Counted from the first letter of the stretch, positions 32,926 through 41,738 are shown. The stretch is 48,006 bases of DNA from Sphingomonas parva (ex Maeng et al. 2020) (GCF_004564275.1 NZ_SPDV01000032.1:1-48006), one strand, 5' to 3'. The notes: a model not told the origin generated them from the letters alone. Translations and numbers: made by a program.

Positions 32926-33471
32926 TCAGCCGAGCACGCCGCAGGCGATGCGGTTGCCGGAATTGCCGGACGGGTCGGTCCGGTAATCGTCGGCGCTCTG
33001 ATGCACCACGACGGCGGCGCCGTCCGCATCGAGCAGCGCGCTGGCGCCGCCGGTCAGCGACGCGTCGGGGATGGTGTATTCGAAGCTGCCACGCCCGTCG
33101 GTGCCGACCAGCAGATTGGGCAGATCGCCCTTGTGCATCCCCTGCGGATTGTCCTTGCCGTGCTGCCGGCCGGTCGGATTCCAGTGCGGCCCCGCGGTGG
33201 TGAAGGCCGGCGGATCGCAGCGCCCGGTGACATGGACGTGCGCGCCATAGGCGCCCTGCGGCAGCGCGACCGATTCCACGCGCACGCGAATGCCGTCGCC
33301 GACCTCTTCGGCGGTCGATTGCGCCACGACGCGGCCGGTGGCGTCGCGGATCTCCGCCGACACGCTTGCGGGGCCGGCGTCGGACTGCGGCGACCCTTCG
33401 TCACCGCCGGTCGCGCAGGCGCCGAGCGCCAGCACGGCACTTCCCAGGATCAGAGTCCCAAGCTTCATCAT
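32926..33471 (-). CDS. sodC: Cu/Zn superoxide dismutase, lipoprotein
   Basis: A 181-residue product with a lipobox, LGSAVLALGAC, so it is probably anchored in the periplasmic face of the envelope. The copper ligands appear in GAHVHVTGRC, AGPHWNPTGRQHG and AAVVVHQSADDY. The zinc loop, the disulfide Cys pair (GRC and RIACGVL) and the C-terminal GNSGNRIACG motif are all typical of bacterial SodC, which removes superoxide. The ATG at 33471 has GGGAGA upstream; a GTG six codons earlier is less likely. Confidence 0.93.
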   Translation of the reverse strand: MMKLGTLILGSAVLALGACATGGDEGSPQSDAGPASVSAEIRDATGRVVAQSTAEEVGDGIRVRVESVALPQGAYGAHVHVTGRCDPPAFTTAGPHWNPTGRQHGKDNPQGMHKGDLPNLLVGTDGRGSFEYTIPDASLTGGASALLDADGAAVVVHQSADDYRTDPSGNSGNRIACGVLG

Positions 33472-33531
33472 TCGTCTCCCTTCCACATCCAGGCTGAACG
33501 AGCCGCCGCCGAAACGGTTGCCGCGCGCGCC

Positions 33532-34845
33532 TCAGCTCCGCTGCGCGCGACCGACCGAATGGAGGCGGAGGCCGGCCTCCTCCACCTCGGCCGGGGGATA
33601 GACATTGCGCAGATCGACGAAGATCGGCTGCTTCATCGTCCGGGCCAGGCGGGTGAGATCGAGCGCGCGCAGCACGTCCCATTCGGTGACGAGGACGACG
33701 GCGTCGGCGCCTTCGGCCGCCTTGTAGGGGCTCTCGAAGAACTCGACGTCCGGCATCAGCGGCCGCGCCTGCTCGATACCTTCCGGATCGTAGCCGCGCA
33801 CGTTGGCGCCGGCGTCCTGCAGCGCCTGGACGATGCTGAGCGACGGCGCGTCGCGCATGTCGTCGGTGTTCGGCTTGAAGGTCAGGCCGAGCAGGGCGAC
33901 GGCGGCGCCGCGCGCATCGCCGCCGAGCGCCTGGATGACCTTGCGGCCCATCGCCCGCTTGCGCGCCTCGTTCACGGTCACCACCGATTCGACGATGCGG
34001 AGCGGCGTCTGGTAATCCTCGGCGGTCTTGAGCAGCGCCAGCGTGTCCTTGGGGAAGCACGAGCCGCCATAGCCGGGTCCGGCGTGGAGGAACTTGGGGC
34101 CGATGCGGTTGTCGAGCCCGATGCCGCGCGAGACGTCCTGCACGTCCGCGCCGACGATCTCACACAGGTCCGCGATCTCGTTGATGAAGGTGATCTTGGT
34201 CGCGAGAAAGGCATTGGCGGCATATTTGGTCAGCTCGGCCGTGCGCCGGCCGGTGAACAGCAAAGGCGCCTTGTTGAGGTAGAGCGGACGATAGACCTCG
34301 CGCATCACCTCGGCCGCTTCCTCGTCGTCGATGCCGACGACGATCCGGTCGGGCCGCTTGAAGTCCTCGATCGCCGCGCCCTCGCGAAGGAATTCGGGAT
34401 TGGAGACCACCCAGGCGCGGGCATCGGGGCGCACCTCGCGCAGGATGCGCTCGACCTCGTCGCCGGTGCCGACCGGAACGGTCGACTTGGTGACGATGAC
34501 CGCCGGGCCGGTCAGCGCCTCGGCGATCTCGCGGGCGGCGCCGAACACGTAGCTCAGATCGGCATGGCCGTCGCCGCGGCGCGACGGGGTGCCCACGGCG
34601 ATGAAGATCGCCTCGGCGCCGGCGACGCCTTCCTGCAGATCGGTGGTGAAGGACAGCCGCCCGCCCTTCACGTTGGAGGCGACGAGCCGATCGAGCCCCG
34701 GCTCGTAGATCGGCATGATGCCCTGCTTCAGGGAATCGATCTTCGACTGATCCTTGTCGACGCAGACGACGTCGTGGCCGAAGTCGGAGAAGCAGGCCCC
34801 CGACACCAGACCGACATAGCCGGTCCCGATCATTGCGATGCGCAT
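33532..34845 (-). CDS. ugd: UDP-glucose 6-dehydrogenase
   Basis: This 437-residue enzyme oxidises UDP-glucose twice to UDP-glucuronate with NAD, for capsule, exopolysaccharide or sphingolipid glycosylation. The N-terminal Rossmann motif is MIGTGYVGLVSGACFSDFG. TPSRRGDGHADLSYVF, KSTVPVGTGD and NPEFLREGAAI follow, with the catalytic Cys in GPGYGGSCFPKD (about residue 265). The C-terminal domain has LGLTFKPNTDDMRD. AGGGGA precedes the ATG. It is not in an obvious polysaccharide cluster here. Confidence 0.96.
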   Translation of the reverse strand: MRIAMIGTGYVGLVSGACFSDFGHDVVCVDKDQSKIDSLKQGIMPIYEPGLDRLVASNVKGGRLSFTTDLQEGVAGAEAIFIAVGTPSRRGDGHADLSYVFGAAREIAEALTGPAVIVTKSTVPVGTGDEVERILREVRPDARAWVVSNPEFLREGAAIEDFKRPDRIVVGIDDEEAAEVMREVYRPLYLNKAPLLFTGRRTAELTKYAANAFLATKITFINEIADLCEIVGADVQDVSRGIGLDNRIGPKFLHAGPGYGGSCFPKDTLALLKTAEDYQTPLRIVESVVTVNEARKRAMGRKVIQALGGDARGAAVALLGLTFKPNTDDMRDAPSLSIVQALQDAGANVRGYDPEGIEQARPLMPDVEFFESPYKAAEGADAVVLVTEWDVLRALDLTRLARTMKQPIFVDLRNVYPPAEVEEAGLRLHSVGRAQRS

Positions 34846-34963
34846 TGAAGTCCCCTGAAGGATCTAGAAAGAAGCCCGCTTATCCACCGGCTTCGGCAGA
34901 AACAACCGCTTCAAGGAAAGGTTCGAACGCCGCGCCGCGGCGTCCGCGAAGCCCAAGAAAAAA

Positions 34964-34989
34964 GGAGCCGGTCCCGAAGGACCGACTCC
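34964..34989 (-). terminator. Rho-independent terminator of the OmpA-family gene
   Basis: An 11-pair stem (34964-34974 with 34979-34989, one wobble on the minus strand) with a TTCG tetraloop on the minus strand is followed by six T residues (34958-34963 read in reverse). It lies just after the OmpA stop. Confidence 0.85.
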
Positions 34990-35027
34990 CAATTTTCGTG
35001 TCTTCCACCCGAGAGTGGAAGCCCTTC

Positions 35028-36140
35028 TTACCAGCCGGAGCCCGGGCCGAAGGTGATCTCCACGCGCCGGTTCTGCGGCTCGCGGACGCCATCGGCGGTC
35101 TCGACCAGCGGACGGCTCTCGCCGAACGCTTCCGTGGTCATCACGCCGTCCGGCACGCCGCGACCGGCGAGGTAGGAACGGACGTTCGCGGCACGACGCT
35201 GCGACAGACCGACGTTGTACTGATCCGAACCCGAACGGTCGGCGTGACCTGCGAGCATGACGCGGGCCTGGCCGGTCTGCTGGTAGGACGACGCTGCGTT
35301 GTCCAGGATCGCCGCAGCCTGCGGAGTGATCTCGTCCTTGTCCCAGTCGAAGAAGACCATGAACGGACCGATCGGAGCCGGCTCCACAACCGGCGGCGGC
35401 GGCGGCGGCGGCGGCGGGGGAGGCGGCGGGGGCGGCGGCGGCGGCGGCGGCGGCGGCGGGGTCGGCGCGCCGAAGTTGAAGGTCAGACCGCCGAGAAGGC
35501 TGTGCGACCGGAACTTCGATTCCGCCGGACGACCGTTGAACGCGACCATCGTCAGATCGTCGACGTTGAAGAAGCGATACTTCACCGTCACGTCGATGTT
35601 GTCGCTGATCGCCTGACGAACGCCGGCGAAGACCTGCCACGCGAAGCGCGAGTCGGAGTCGTCGAGGAACGGCGCCGAATTGTCGAACACGCGAAGGTTG
35701 TTGTACTTCACGCGGGCGATACCGCCACCGGCACCGACGAAGCCGCTGAGGCCCTCGTCGTCACCGAAATCGAGCACGCCGTTCAGCATGAAGCTGAGAG
35801 CGCTGGTGCTGCCGCCGGCGAAATCGCGGGTGGTCGGGAAGGACGAACCCTCGCCCGGAAGGCGAATGGTGGTCCCGAAGCTCTCGAGATCGGCCTTCTT
35901 GTAGGCGACTTCGCCTTCGAGGCGGAACGCCCCCATGTCATAGCCGACGAACAGGCCGCCGTCGTACCCATACTCATGGTCGAGCGACATCACGTTCTCA
36001 ACGGTGTTGATGTCGACGTCGGTATCCTCGACGATCATCGCACCGAATTCGCCGCCCACATACCAGGCGCCATCGCGCGCAAATGCTGGAGTTGCGAGCA
36101 AGGTCGATGAAAGCGCCACTGCGATGGCGAGCTTCCGCAT
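35028..36140 (-). CDS. OmpA-family outer membrane protein with 23-proline linker
   Basis: A 370-residue protein with a signal peptide (LAIAVALSSTLLATPAFA). An eight-stranded-type outer-membrane barrel spans about residues 22-225, starting DGAWYVGGEFGAMI and ending in LLGGLTFNFG. A run of 23 consecutive Pro at about 228-250 follows. The OmpA C-terminal peptidoglycan-binding domain runs from about 265 to the end, with FFDWDKDEITPQAA, LAGHADRSGSDQYNVGLSQR and QNRRVEITFG. The barrel anchors the outer membrane and the C-domain binds diaminopimelate in peptidoglycan. GGGGAAG precedes the ATG. Confidence 0.93.
   Translation of the reverse strand: MRKLAIAVALSSTLLATPAFARDGAWYVGGEFGAMIVEDTDVDINTVENVMSLDHEYGYDGGLFVGYDMGAFRLEGEVAYKKADLESFGTTIRLPGEGSSFPTTRDFAGGSTSALSFMLNGVLDFGDDEGLSGFVGAGGGIARVKYNNLRVFDNSAPFLDDSDSRFAWQVFAGVRQAISDNIDVTVKYRFFNVDDLTMVAFNGRPAESKFRSHSLLGGLTFNFGAPTPPPPPPPPPPPPPPPPPPPPPPPVVEPAPIGPFMVFFDWDKDEITPQAAAILDNAASSYQQTGQARVMLAGHADRSGSDQYNVGLSQRRAANVRSYLAGRGVPDGVMTTEAFGESRPLVETADGVREPQNRRVEITFGPGSGW
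35391..35459. repeat. GC-only trinucleotide tract encoding 23 prolines
   Basis: An uninterrupted run of CCG-type codons on the minus strand (GGC repeats on the plus strand), with occasional third-position changes. It is a microsatellite-like stretch likely to vary in length in frame between strains. Confidence 0.9.
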
Positions 36141-36640
36141 AATCTTCCCCTTTCTATTGCGTCCCAACGGGAACGACACTGAACTCATTACGGTAAGCGG
36201 AGTTTCCGCGCAAGCACGCTTATCCCCACCAATGTTGCCGAAACGCCTCAGTACAGCGGAACGCATGCTGAGGCCCCTCGCCAGACGGCCCCTCTAACGA
36301 GAGGGCCATGGCTTGGTTTCATAGCAGGAACAAAAATTTCGAGGAAATCGGCCGGTGTGGTATTTATGTCGCAGTGCAGCACGTCGGAGAGCTTGCCGTG
36401 TCTCGCGGATTTCTCTTGTTGTCTTAAGCACTTGCGGCAACCCCGGCGGGTGCTGCGCGGCTGCCTCCGCGCTGTCGGGTCGAGGCTCGTCGCGGCTGCC
36501 GCGTGTGCCGATGGCCTGCACCATTCTGGATGAGGTCGCCGCCGGCACGCGGCGGGCCGACGGATGCAAGAAAGAGCTTCCCTTTTGGCGCGTACGGGCC
36601 CAGTCTCTTCCCAGTCAGGTTAAGTGATTGGAGTCCGCCG
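36141..36640. other. 500-base intergenic region with no recognised gene
   Basis: Apart from the OmpA promoter candidate and a small hairpin (GGCCCCTCT ... AGAGGGCC, near 36286-36306), no coding or known RNA gene is visible. I looked for tmRNA, RNase P and SRP RNA core motifs and did not find them. The 11-mer GCAGTGCAGCA occurs at 36371-36381. Confidence 0.6.
36185..36213 (-). promoter_or_regulatory. Candidate promoter of the OmpA-family gene
   Basis: Reading on the minus strand, TTGCGC (36213-36208) and TAATGA (36190-36185) are separated by 17 bases. The -10 box ends 44 bases before the start codon at 36140. Confidence 0.35.
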
Positions 36641-36970
36641 ATGATTTCGATTACGCTTGTGACCACGCTCGCCCTTGCAGCGGCCGCCCCGAGCGCCGCG
36701 CCCTCCGCCCAGGCGCGGAAGGTCTACGGTGCCTGCATCCAGAAGGTGATCAAGGCCAAGACGGCCGACAAGCTGAGCGGCGACGCGTTCACCGCCGCGG
36801 TCAAGTCCACCTGCGCCAACGAGGAAGCGGCATTCGTCAAGTCGCTGGTCGATTATGACGTCGCCAGCGGGCTGAAACGGGCCGATGCCGAGGAAGGCGC
36901 ACGTCTGCAGGTGGAGGATTATCTGATCAACGCCAGCGACACCTACGCGACCTACGCCGACCCGAAGTAG
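36641..36970 (+). CDS. Small secreted protein of unknown function
   Basis: A 109-residue product from ATG 36641 with GGAG 7 bases upstream. The N-terminus (MISITLVTTLALAAAAP) looks like a signal peptide. The mature part has two Cys residues (YGACIQK and KSTCANEE) that may form a disulfide. The rest is helical with an Asp/Ala-rich end. Only weak similarity to known families is apparent. The lipoprotein gene follows 70 bases downstream. Confidence 0.75.
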   Translation: MISITLVTTLALAAAAPSAAPSAQARKVYGACIQKVIKAKTADKLSGDAFTAAVKSTCANEEAAFVKSLVDYDVASGLKRADAEEGARLQVEDYLINASDTYATYADPK

Positions 36971-37040
36971 CGGGTCCGGCCGGCTCCGCGGAGGGCAAAT
37001 TCGTCTGCATCCAAACGCTTAGCACGGCGTTGAGGCGCGA

Positions 37041-37289
37041 ATGATCAAGCGCCTCCCCTGTCCTGCCGTTCTCGCGGCCCTGCTTCTCTCCGCCTGCGGG
37101 ACCAGCCCGGCGCCGGTCGCCGATCCCGTCCAGCTCGAGCTCGCTCTGGCGACGATCAAGCAGCAGGAGAGCGGCACGGCCGCCCGGCTGCAGCAGAAGG
37201 TCGCGGGCGCCGACCGCGTCGCCTCCACGGTCACCAGGGTAAACCCGGGCCACCTCGATCCGAACGTCGCCGTCGCCCTGCTGCGCTGA
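37041..37289 (+). CDS. Small putative lipoprotein
   Basis: An 82-residue product with the lipobox ALLLSAC near residue 19, so it is probably lipidated. The mature part, about 63 residues, is helix-forming, with LELALATIKQQESGTAARLQ. No domain is recognised. It follows another small exported protein on the same strand and ends 33 bases before the convergent CAP gene. Confidence 0.7.
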   Translation: MIKRLPCPAVLAALLLSACGTSPAPVADPVQLELALATIKQQESGTAARLQQKVAGADRVASTVTRVNPGHLDPNVAVALLR

Positions 37290-37322
37290 GGCCGGGCACG
37301 GGCCACTCCGCGCGGCCGGCCG

Positions 37323-37859
37323 CTAGAAGGGGCGTTCGCCCTCGACGTTGCCGGCGGTGAGATAGCGGCAGACGAGGATCTCGTTCTCGGCGCCCTCGGC
37401 CAGCGCGCAGCCGACCCGGCCGGTGTCCCGCCACATCAGCTGGGTATAGTGGCCGACGTCGTCGACGTTGCCGGTCCGGCTGTTCGCCGGAAAGGCGCCG
37501 GGGAGAAAATGCTTCTTCTCCTCGACCCACATGCCGACCATGTCCTCCGGCGAGAAATAGCCGGTGGTGCCGAGCCACAGATTCTCGCCTTGCGGATCGG
37601 GATCGTCGGGGTCGTCCGGCGAATGCTCGATGTCGTCGATCTCGGCGAGCGCGGCGCCCCAGTCGGCCGCGTCGTCGGCGAGCGCCGGGTCCCAGTGCAG
37701 CGGTGCGAGGCCGGCTGCCGCACGCTCGCGATTGTGGGCCGCGAGCAGGCGGGCGTCGAGACTGGTCAGCCGCCCGGTCGCGCCGCCGAGCAGCGGCGCG
37801 GCGAGCACCAGCGCTGCCGCCACGGCGGCCCGGCGCCACGATCTCCGCCCCTTGTCCAT
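37323..37859 (-). CDS. CAP-domain (SCP/TAPS family) secreted protein
   Basis: A 178-residue protein with a signal peptide (RRAAVAAALVLAAPLLGGA). The CAP fold is recognised from LLAAHNRERAAAGLAPLHWD, a Glu/His site in QGENLWLG, and the CAP1-like GHYTQLMWRDTGRVGCA, plus LVCRYLTAGN. Bacterial CAP proteins are exported; some bind lipids or metals, and most have no assigned activity. There is no clear Shine-Dalgarno before the ATG. Confidence 0.9.
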   Translation of the reverse strand: MDKGRRSWRRAAVAAALVLAAPLLGGATGRLTSLDARLLAAHNRERAAAGLAPLHWDPALADDAADWGAALAEIDDIEHSPDDPDDPDPQGENLWLGTTGYFSPEDMVGMWVEEKKHFLPGAFPANSRTGNVDDVGHYTQLMWRDTGRVGCALAEGAENEILVCRYLTAGNVEGERPF

Positions 37860-37934
37860 GAACGAAGGATCGCGCGCGCCTGCTTAGCGCCCGCTTGCCG
37901 TTCATGGTTTACGCGGCGCTCACCTTCGCGGCGC

Positions 37935-38498
37935 TCAGTCCTTGCCGCGAGTCTCCTGCTCGATCCGCACGGGGCTGGCGCCGCCGGGCGGTCGGTCGGT
38001 GCCGGTGCCGCCGGATGCCCGCACGCCGCCCATGCCGCCGGGCGAGCCGGCATCGACGCCGCCCAGGCCGTCCCCCGCCGCGCCTTCGCTGCGCGTCAGG
38101 CTCGCGTCGCCGGTCCCGGAGCCCGCCCCGGTCATGCCGGTGCCGCTCGCCCGGGCCTCGTCGCCTTGCCCGCCGAGCCGATCGGCGAGATCGTCGCCCT
38201 GGCCGGCGCCGCCGCCATGTCCGCCTTCGCCGACGGTGAGCCCGCCGGTATCGTCACGGCTGCCGCGCGCCACGCCGGCGGCGCCCGGGCCGGCGCCGGT
38301 TCCGCCGACCTCGGGCTGGCCGGTGCCGGCCGTGCCGCCATCGACGCCGCCGCCGGTGGTCCCCGCCGTCGCCGGCGCGCGCGGCGAGCCTTCGCTGCTG
38401 CCGGAACCGGCGCTCGCCTCCGCCACCGCGTCCTGGCGCGGACCGCCTTCGCCGTCGGTGCTCTCCGCCGGGCCGCCTCTATCTTCGTCCGATATCAT
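37935..38498 (-). CDS. Glycine-rich acidic low-complexity protein
   Basis: A 187-residue protein, about a third Gly, with many Asp, Glu, Thr and Ala, and no hydrophobic segment. GGAGG lies 5 bases before ATG 38498; a TTG four codons earlier is less likely. It looks disordered. I do not recognise it, and GC-rich composition means a false ORF cannot be excluded, though its position 53 bases after bactofilin and the good ribosome-binding site argue for a real gene. Confidence 0.55.
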   Translation of the reverse strand: MISDEDRGGPAESTDGEGGPRQDAVAEASAGSGSSEGSPRAPATAGTTGGGVDGGTAGTGQPEVGGTGAGPGAAGVARGSRDDTGGLTVGEGGHGGGAGQGDDLADRLGGQGDEARASGTGMTGAGSGTGDASLTRSEGAAGDGLGGVDAGSPGGMGGVRASGGTGTDRPPGGASPVRIEQETRGKD

Positions 38499-38551
38499 CG
38501 CATCCTCCAACGTCTATCGGGAGGGCAACGAAGGCGGAGCGAGGCGGGTTC

Positions 38552-39106
38552 CTATTCGGCGGCCTCCGCATCGGGATGCAGCTCGGCCGGGACCGGGAAC
38601 AGCTCCGGCCCCTTGGCCGCCGTCCGGGCGGCGCGGCGGGGCGTCCGCTCGGCGGGCGCCCTGGGCGCAGCGACGGCCGGATCGGCGACCGTCTCCGCCG
38701 CCTCGGTGCCGGCAGACGCTGCGCGGACCGCTTCGGCCCGTGCCGAGCAGGCGCCGTGATCCGCCGGACCCTTGCGGCGACGGAAGCGGCCTTCCACCTC
38801 GGCGCCCGGCGCGATCCCGAGGCTTTCGTAGAGAACGTCGCCGGTGATCCTGGCCGACGCCTCGAGCGCCAGCGTTCCCGCCTCCACGGCGCCGTCGACC
38901 AGGCCCGCGAGCCGGGCGGCCTCGGCGACGATGTTGCCGTGCACCGCGCCGCCCGCGCCCTGGCTGAGCTCGCCGCACCGCACGTCGCCATGGACGGCGC
39001 CGTCGATATGGAGCCGTCCGGCGGTCGTGATATTGCCGGTGAAGACCGCGTCGGCGGCGATCGTCGAGCCGGGGCGCTCCGGCTGTCTGGCGCTGCGTGA
39101 AAACAT
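38552..39106 (-). CDS. Bactofilin family polymer-forming protein
   Basis: Bactofilins form cytoskeletal filaments that place cell-wall or stalk enzymes. The 184-residue product has the right-handed beta-helix core from about residue 15 to 105, with repeats such as GSTIAADAVFTGNITTAGRL, HIDGAVHGDVRCGELSQGAG and AVHGNIVAEAARLAGLVDGAV. The C-terminal 80 residues are Ala/Pro/Arg-rich and probably disordered. GGAGGG precedes the ATG. The Gly-rich gene lies downstream. Confidence 0.93.
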   Translation of the reverse strand: MFSRSARQPERPGSTIAADAVFTGNITTAGRLHIDGAVHGDVRCGELSQGAGGAVHGNIVAEAARLAGLVDGAVEAGTLALEASARITGDVLYESLGIAPGAEVEGRFRRRKGPADHGACSARAEAVRAASAGTEAAETVADPAVAAPRAPAERTPRRAARTAAKGPELFPVPAELHPDAEAAE

Positions 39107-39304
39107 CGTCCGAGCCCTCCCCTTGGCCTCCGCATCATGGCAGCTTTGCCAAGCCGATCAAGCGCCTGCGCTCGCCGCCGGCTACAGCAACATCCCGTAA
39201 ATGACAGCGACAGCTTGCCGCCCCTACCAGCGCTGCGGGGCATTGTTGCCAACAGGGACCGAAGGGGGCCGCCACGGCGGCCGATCCGCAAGAAAGGGAG
39301 TATC

Positions 39305-39913
39305 ATGAAGTTCCATCTCGCAATCACCGGCGCGGCGAGCCTGCTCGCCGTCGCGCCCGCCGCGGCGGCCGATTTCTCCGGCCTGCGCGCCGAGGTCACG
39401 GCCGGCCGGGCCAGCGACGCCGTCAAGGCCGACCTCAACAACGGCGCGAGCCCGTTCAGCCGCAAGCAGGACGACGTCTCGTTCGGCGTCGAGGCAGGCT
39501 ACGATCTCGATCTCGGCTCCGCCGTCGTCGGCGGCTATGCGGGCGTCGATTTCCCGAACGTGGATTCGTGCGACGCGGCGTTCGGCTCGGACGAGTTCTG
39601 CTACACCGCGAAGCGCAACTACAATCTCGGCGCGCGCGCCGGGTTCAAGGTCGGCGGCCCGATCCTGGTCTACGGCAAGGCCGGTTACTCGAGCGGCCGG
39701 TTCAAGGCGGTGTACGAGAACGTCACCGATCCGACCCGCGATTTCGACGGCACCGACAACCAGCGCGGCCTGCACTTCGGCGCCGGCGCCGAGGTCGCGA
39801 TCGCGAGCTTCTACGCCAAGGCGGAATATCTGCGGACCAATTACGACGAGGGCGATCTCGGCCACGACGTCGCCCGCAACCAGATCAAGGTCGGCGCGGG
39901 CATCCGCTTCTGA
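39305..39913 (+). CDS. Outer membrane beta-barrel protein
   Basis: A 202-residue product with a signal peptide (LAITGAASLLAVAPAAAA) and alternating amphipathic strands, such as VSFGVEAGYDLDLGSAVVGG, ILVYGKAGYSSGRF and YAKAEYLRTNYDEG, ending in VGAGIRF with the C-terminal Phe typical of BAM-assembled barrels. It resembles the small OmpW/OmpX-like or opacity-protein group, probably eight strands. Two Cys (DSCDA, EFCYT) may form a loop disulfide. GGGAG is 6 bases from the ATG. Confidence 0.88.
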   Translation: MKFHLAITGAASLLAVAPAAAADFSGLRAEVTAGRASDAVKADLNNGASPFSRKQDDVSFGVEAGYDLDLGSAVVGGYAGVDFPNVDSCDAAFGSDEFCYTAKRNYNLGARAGFKVGGPILVYGKAGYSSGRFKAVYENVTDPTRDFDGTDNQRGLHFGAGAEVAIASFYAKAEYLRTNYDEGDLGHDVARNQIKVGAGIRF

Positions 39914-39920
39914 ACTCTCC

Positions 39921-39952
39921 CTCCCCCGCCGCCGGTCCGCGCGGCGGGGGAG
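39921..39952. terminator. Hairpin between convergent genes
   Basis: A perfect 12-base-pair stem, CTCCCCCGCCGC (39921-39932) and GCGGCGGGGGAG (39941-39952), with an 8-base loop, no U tract. It sits between the beta-barrel gene and the SLC13 gene and may serve both strands. Confidence 0.5.
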
Positions 39953-39959
39953 ATCAACT

Positions 39960-41738
39960 CTACCTGAGCGGCCAGACCGCCAGGATCAGCGGCACGCCGG
40001 CGAGCACGACGAGCAGGCTGAGCGGAGCGCCGAGACGCGCATAATCGCCGAAGCGATAGCCGCCCGGGCCCATCACCAGAGTGTTGCACTGGTGGCCGAT
40101 CGGCGTGAGGAAATCGCAGCCGGCGCCGACCGCCGTCGCCATCAGGAAGGCTTCCGGTCGGTAGCCGAGTTCGCCGGCGAAGGTCGCGGCGATCGGCGCC
40201 ATCACCAGCACCGTCGCCGCGTTGTTGAGGAACGGCGTCACCGCCATGGCCGCGACCATGATCAGCCCGACCGCGCCCCAGGCCGGCAAGCTGGACGCGG
40301 TGGACGACAGCCAGCCGGCGATGAGATCGGTCGCCCCGGTGGTGCGCAGCGAATCCGAGACCGGGATCAGCGCCCCGATCATGATCAGGATCGGCCATTC
40401 GATCCGCTCATAGGCCTCGCGTGCCGGCAAGGCGCCGGCGAGCATGATCAGCGCCGCCGCGCCGAAGAAGGCGATCGCCACGGGCACGAGCCCGGTCGCC
40501 GTCAGCGCCATCGCGCCGGCGAGGATGCCGATCGGCACCAGGCCGCGGCGGGCGGCGCCGAGCCGCAGCTGGCGCTCGGCGAGCGGCAGGCAGCCGAGGT
40601 CGCGAAGGCGCGCCGGCAGCGCCTCGAGCGGCCCCTGGAGCACGATCACGTCGCCGGGCGCGAGCACGATGTCGCGCAGCCGGGTGATGATGCGCTCGCC
40701 GCTGCGCGAGACAGCGAGCAGGTTGACGCCGTGCCGGTCGTGCAGCGCGATCCGCCCCGCCGCCTCGCCGGCGAGGACGGAATCGCGGCCGACCACCGCC
40801 TCGATCACGCCGACGTTCGAGGAACCGCTGCCCGCCGCCGCCTCGCGATGCTGGCCCTCGAGCTCGAGCCCGGCGACGGAGATCGCCCGCTCCAGCGCAT
40901 CGGGCTCGCCCTTCAGCGTCACCACGTCGCCCGGATTGATCACCACGTCGGGCAGCGGCCGCGCGCTGCGCCCGTCGTAGCGATGGATCCCGGTGACCTC
41001 GATCTCGCCCTCGACCATGTCGCGAAACTCGGCGACGGTCCGCCCTTCCAGAGGCGAGTTGGCGGGCACCTCGGCCTCGGTGGCGTAATCCTCGATGTCC
41101 AGCGCCTCGCCGAGGGTCGGCGCGGCCCGGCGCCCGGCCGGCAGCAGGCGATAGCCGAAGCGCAGGAAGACCAGGCCGATGGCGGCGAGCCCGAGCCCGA
41201 CCGGCGTATAATCGAACATCGAGAAGGGCTCGCCGGTCATGTCCTCGCGCACCCGGCTGACGATGATGTTGGGCGAGGTGCCCACCAATGTCATCAGCCC
41301 GCCGAGCAGCGATCCGAACGCCATCGGCATCAGCAGGCAGGACGGCGAGCTGTTCGATTTCCTGGCCATCTGAAACGCGGCGGGCATCATCATCGCCAGC
41401 GCGCCGATGTTCTTCACCAGCGCCGAGAGGATCGTGACCGAGCCGACCAGCACGGTGAGCTGGGTGCCGAGGCGCTGCGTGCCTCCGGCGAGCCGGGAGA
41501 GCATCGCCTCGATGACGCCCGAGCGCTCGACCGCGGCCGAGATCACCAAGGCAGAGGCGACGATGACGACGATGTCGTCGGAGAAGCCGGAGAAGGCGTC
41601 GTCGGGCTCGACGATGCCGAGCGCCAGGGCGGCGAGCAGGGCGAGGATCGCGACGAGATCGTAGCGGACCCGGCCCCAGATGAAGAGCAGCATCATCCCC
41701 GCGAGGACCGCGAAGGCGAGGATCTGGGGGGTGGTCAT
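39960..41738 (-). CDS. SLC13-family anion transporter with two RCK_C domains
   Basis: A 592-residue membrane protein. Two halves of membrane segments (residues 1-205 and 400-590) flank a cytosolic region of two TrkA-C (RCK_C) domains, with GRTVAEFRDMVEGEIEVTGI, NPGDVVTLKGEPD, GERIITRLRDIVLAPGD and VIVLQGP. LVGTSPNIIVS and TPIGHQCNTLVMGPGGY are the SLC13/DASS signature loops. Such proteins take up sulfate, phosphate or dicarboxylates, and the RCK_C domains probably gate by ligand binding. The substrate is not determined. Confidence 0.92.
   Translation of the reverse strand: MTTPQILAFAVLAGMMLLFIWGRVRYDLVAILALLAALALGIVEPDDAFSGFSDDIVVIVASALVISAAVERSGVIEAMLSRLAGGTQRLGTQLTVLVGSVTILSALVKNIGALAMMMPAAFQMARKSNSSPSCLLMPMAFGSLLGGLMTLVGTSPNIIVSRVREDMTGEPFSMFDYTPVGLGLAAIGLVFLRFGYRLLPAGRRAAPTLGEALDIEDYATEAEVPANSPLEGRTVAEFRDMVEGEIEVTGIHRYDGRSARPLPDVVINPGDVVTLKGEPDALERAISVAGLELEGQHREAAAGSGSSNVGVIEAVVGRDSVLAGEAAGRIALHDRHGVNLLAVSRSGERIITRLRDIVLAPGDVIVLQGPLEALPARLRDLGCLPLAERQLRLGAARRGLVPIGILAGAMALTATGLVPVAIAFFGAAALIMLAGALPAREAYERIEWPILIMIGALIPVSDSLRTTGATDLIAGWLSSTASSLPAWGAVGLIMVAAMAVTPFLNNAATVLVMAPIAATFAGELGYRPEAFLMATAVGAGCDFLTPIGHQCNTLVMGPGGYRFGDYARLGAPLSLLVVLAGVPLILAVWPLR

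Noticed and set aside
36141-36640. tmRNA, RNase P RNA or SRP RNA
   Set aside because: The core motifs of these RNAs were not found, and the region looks irregular in composition.
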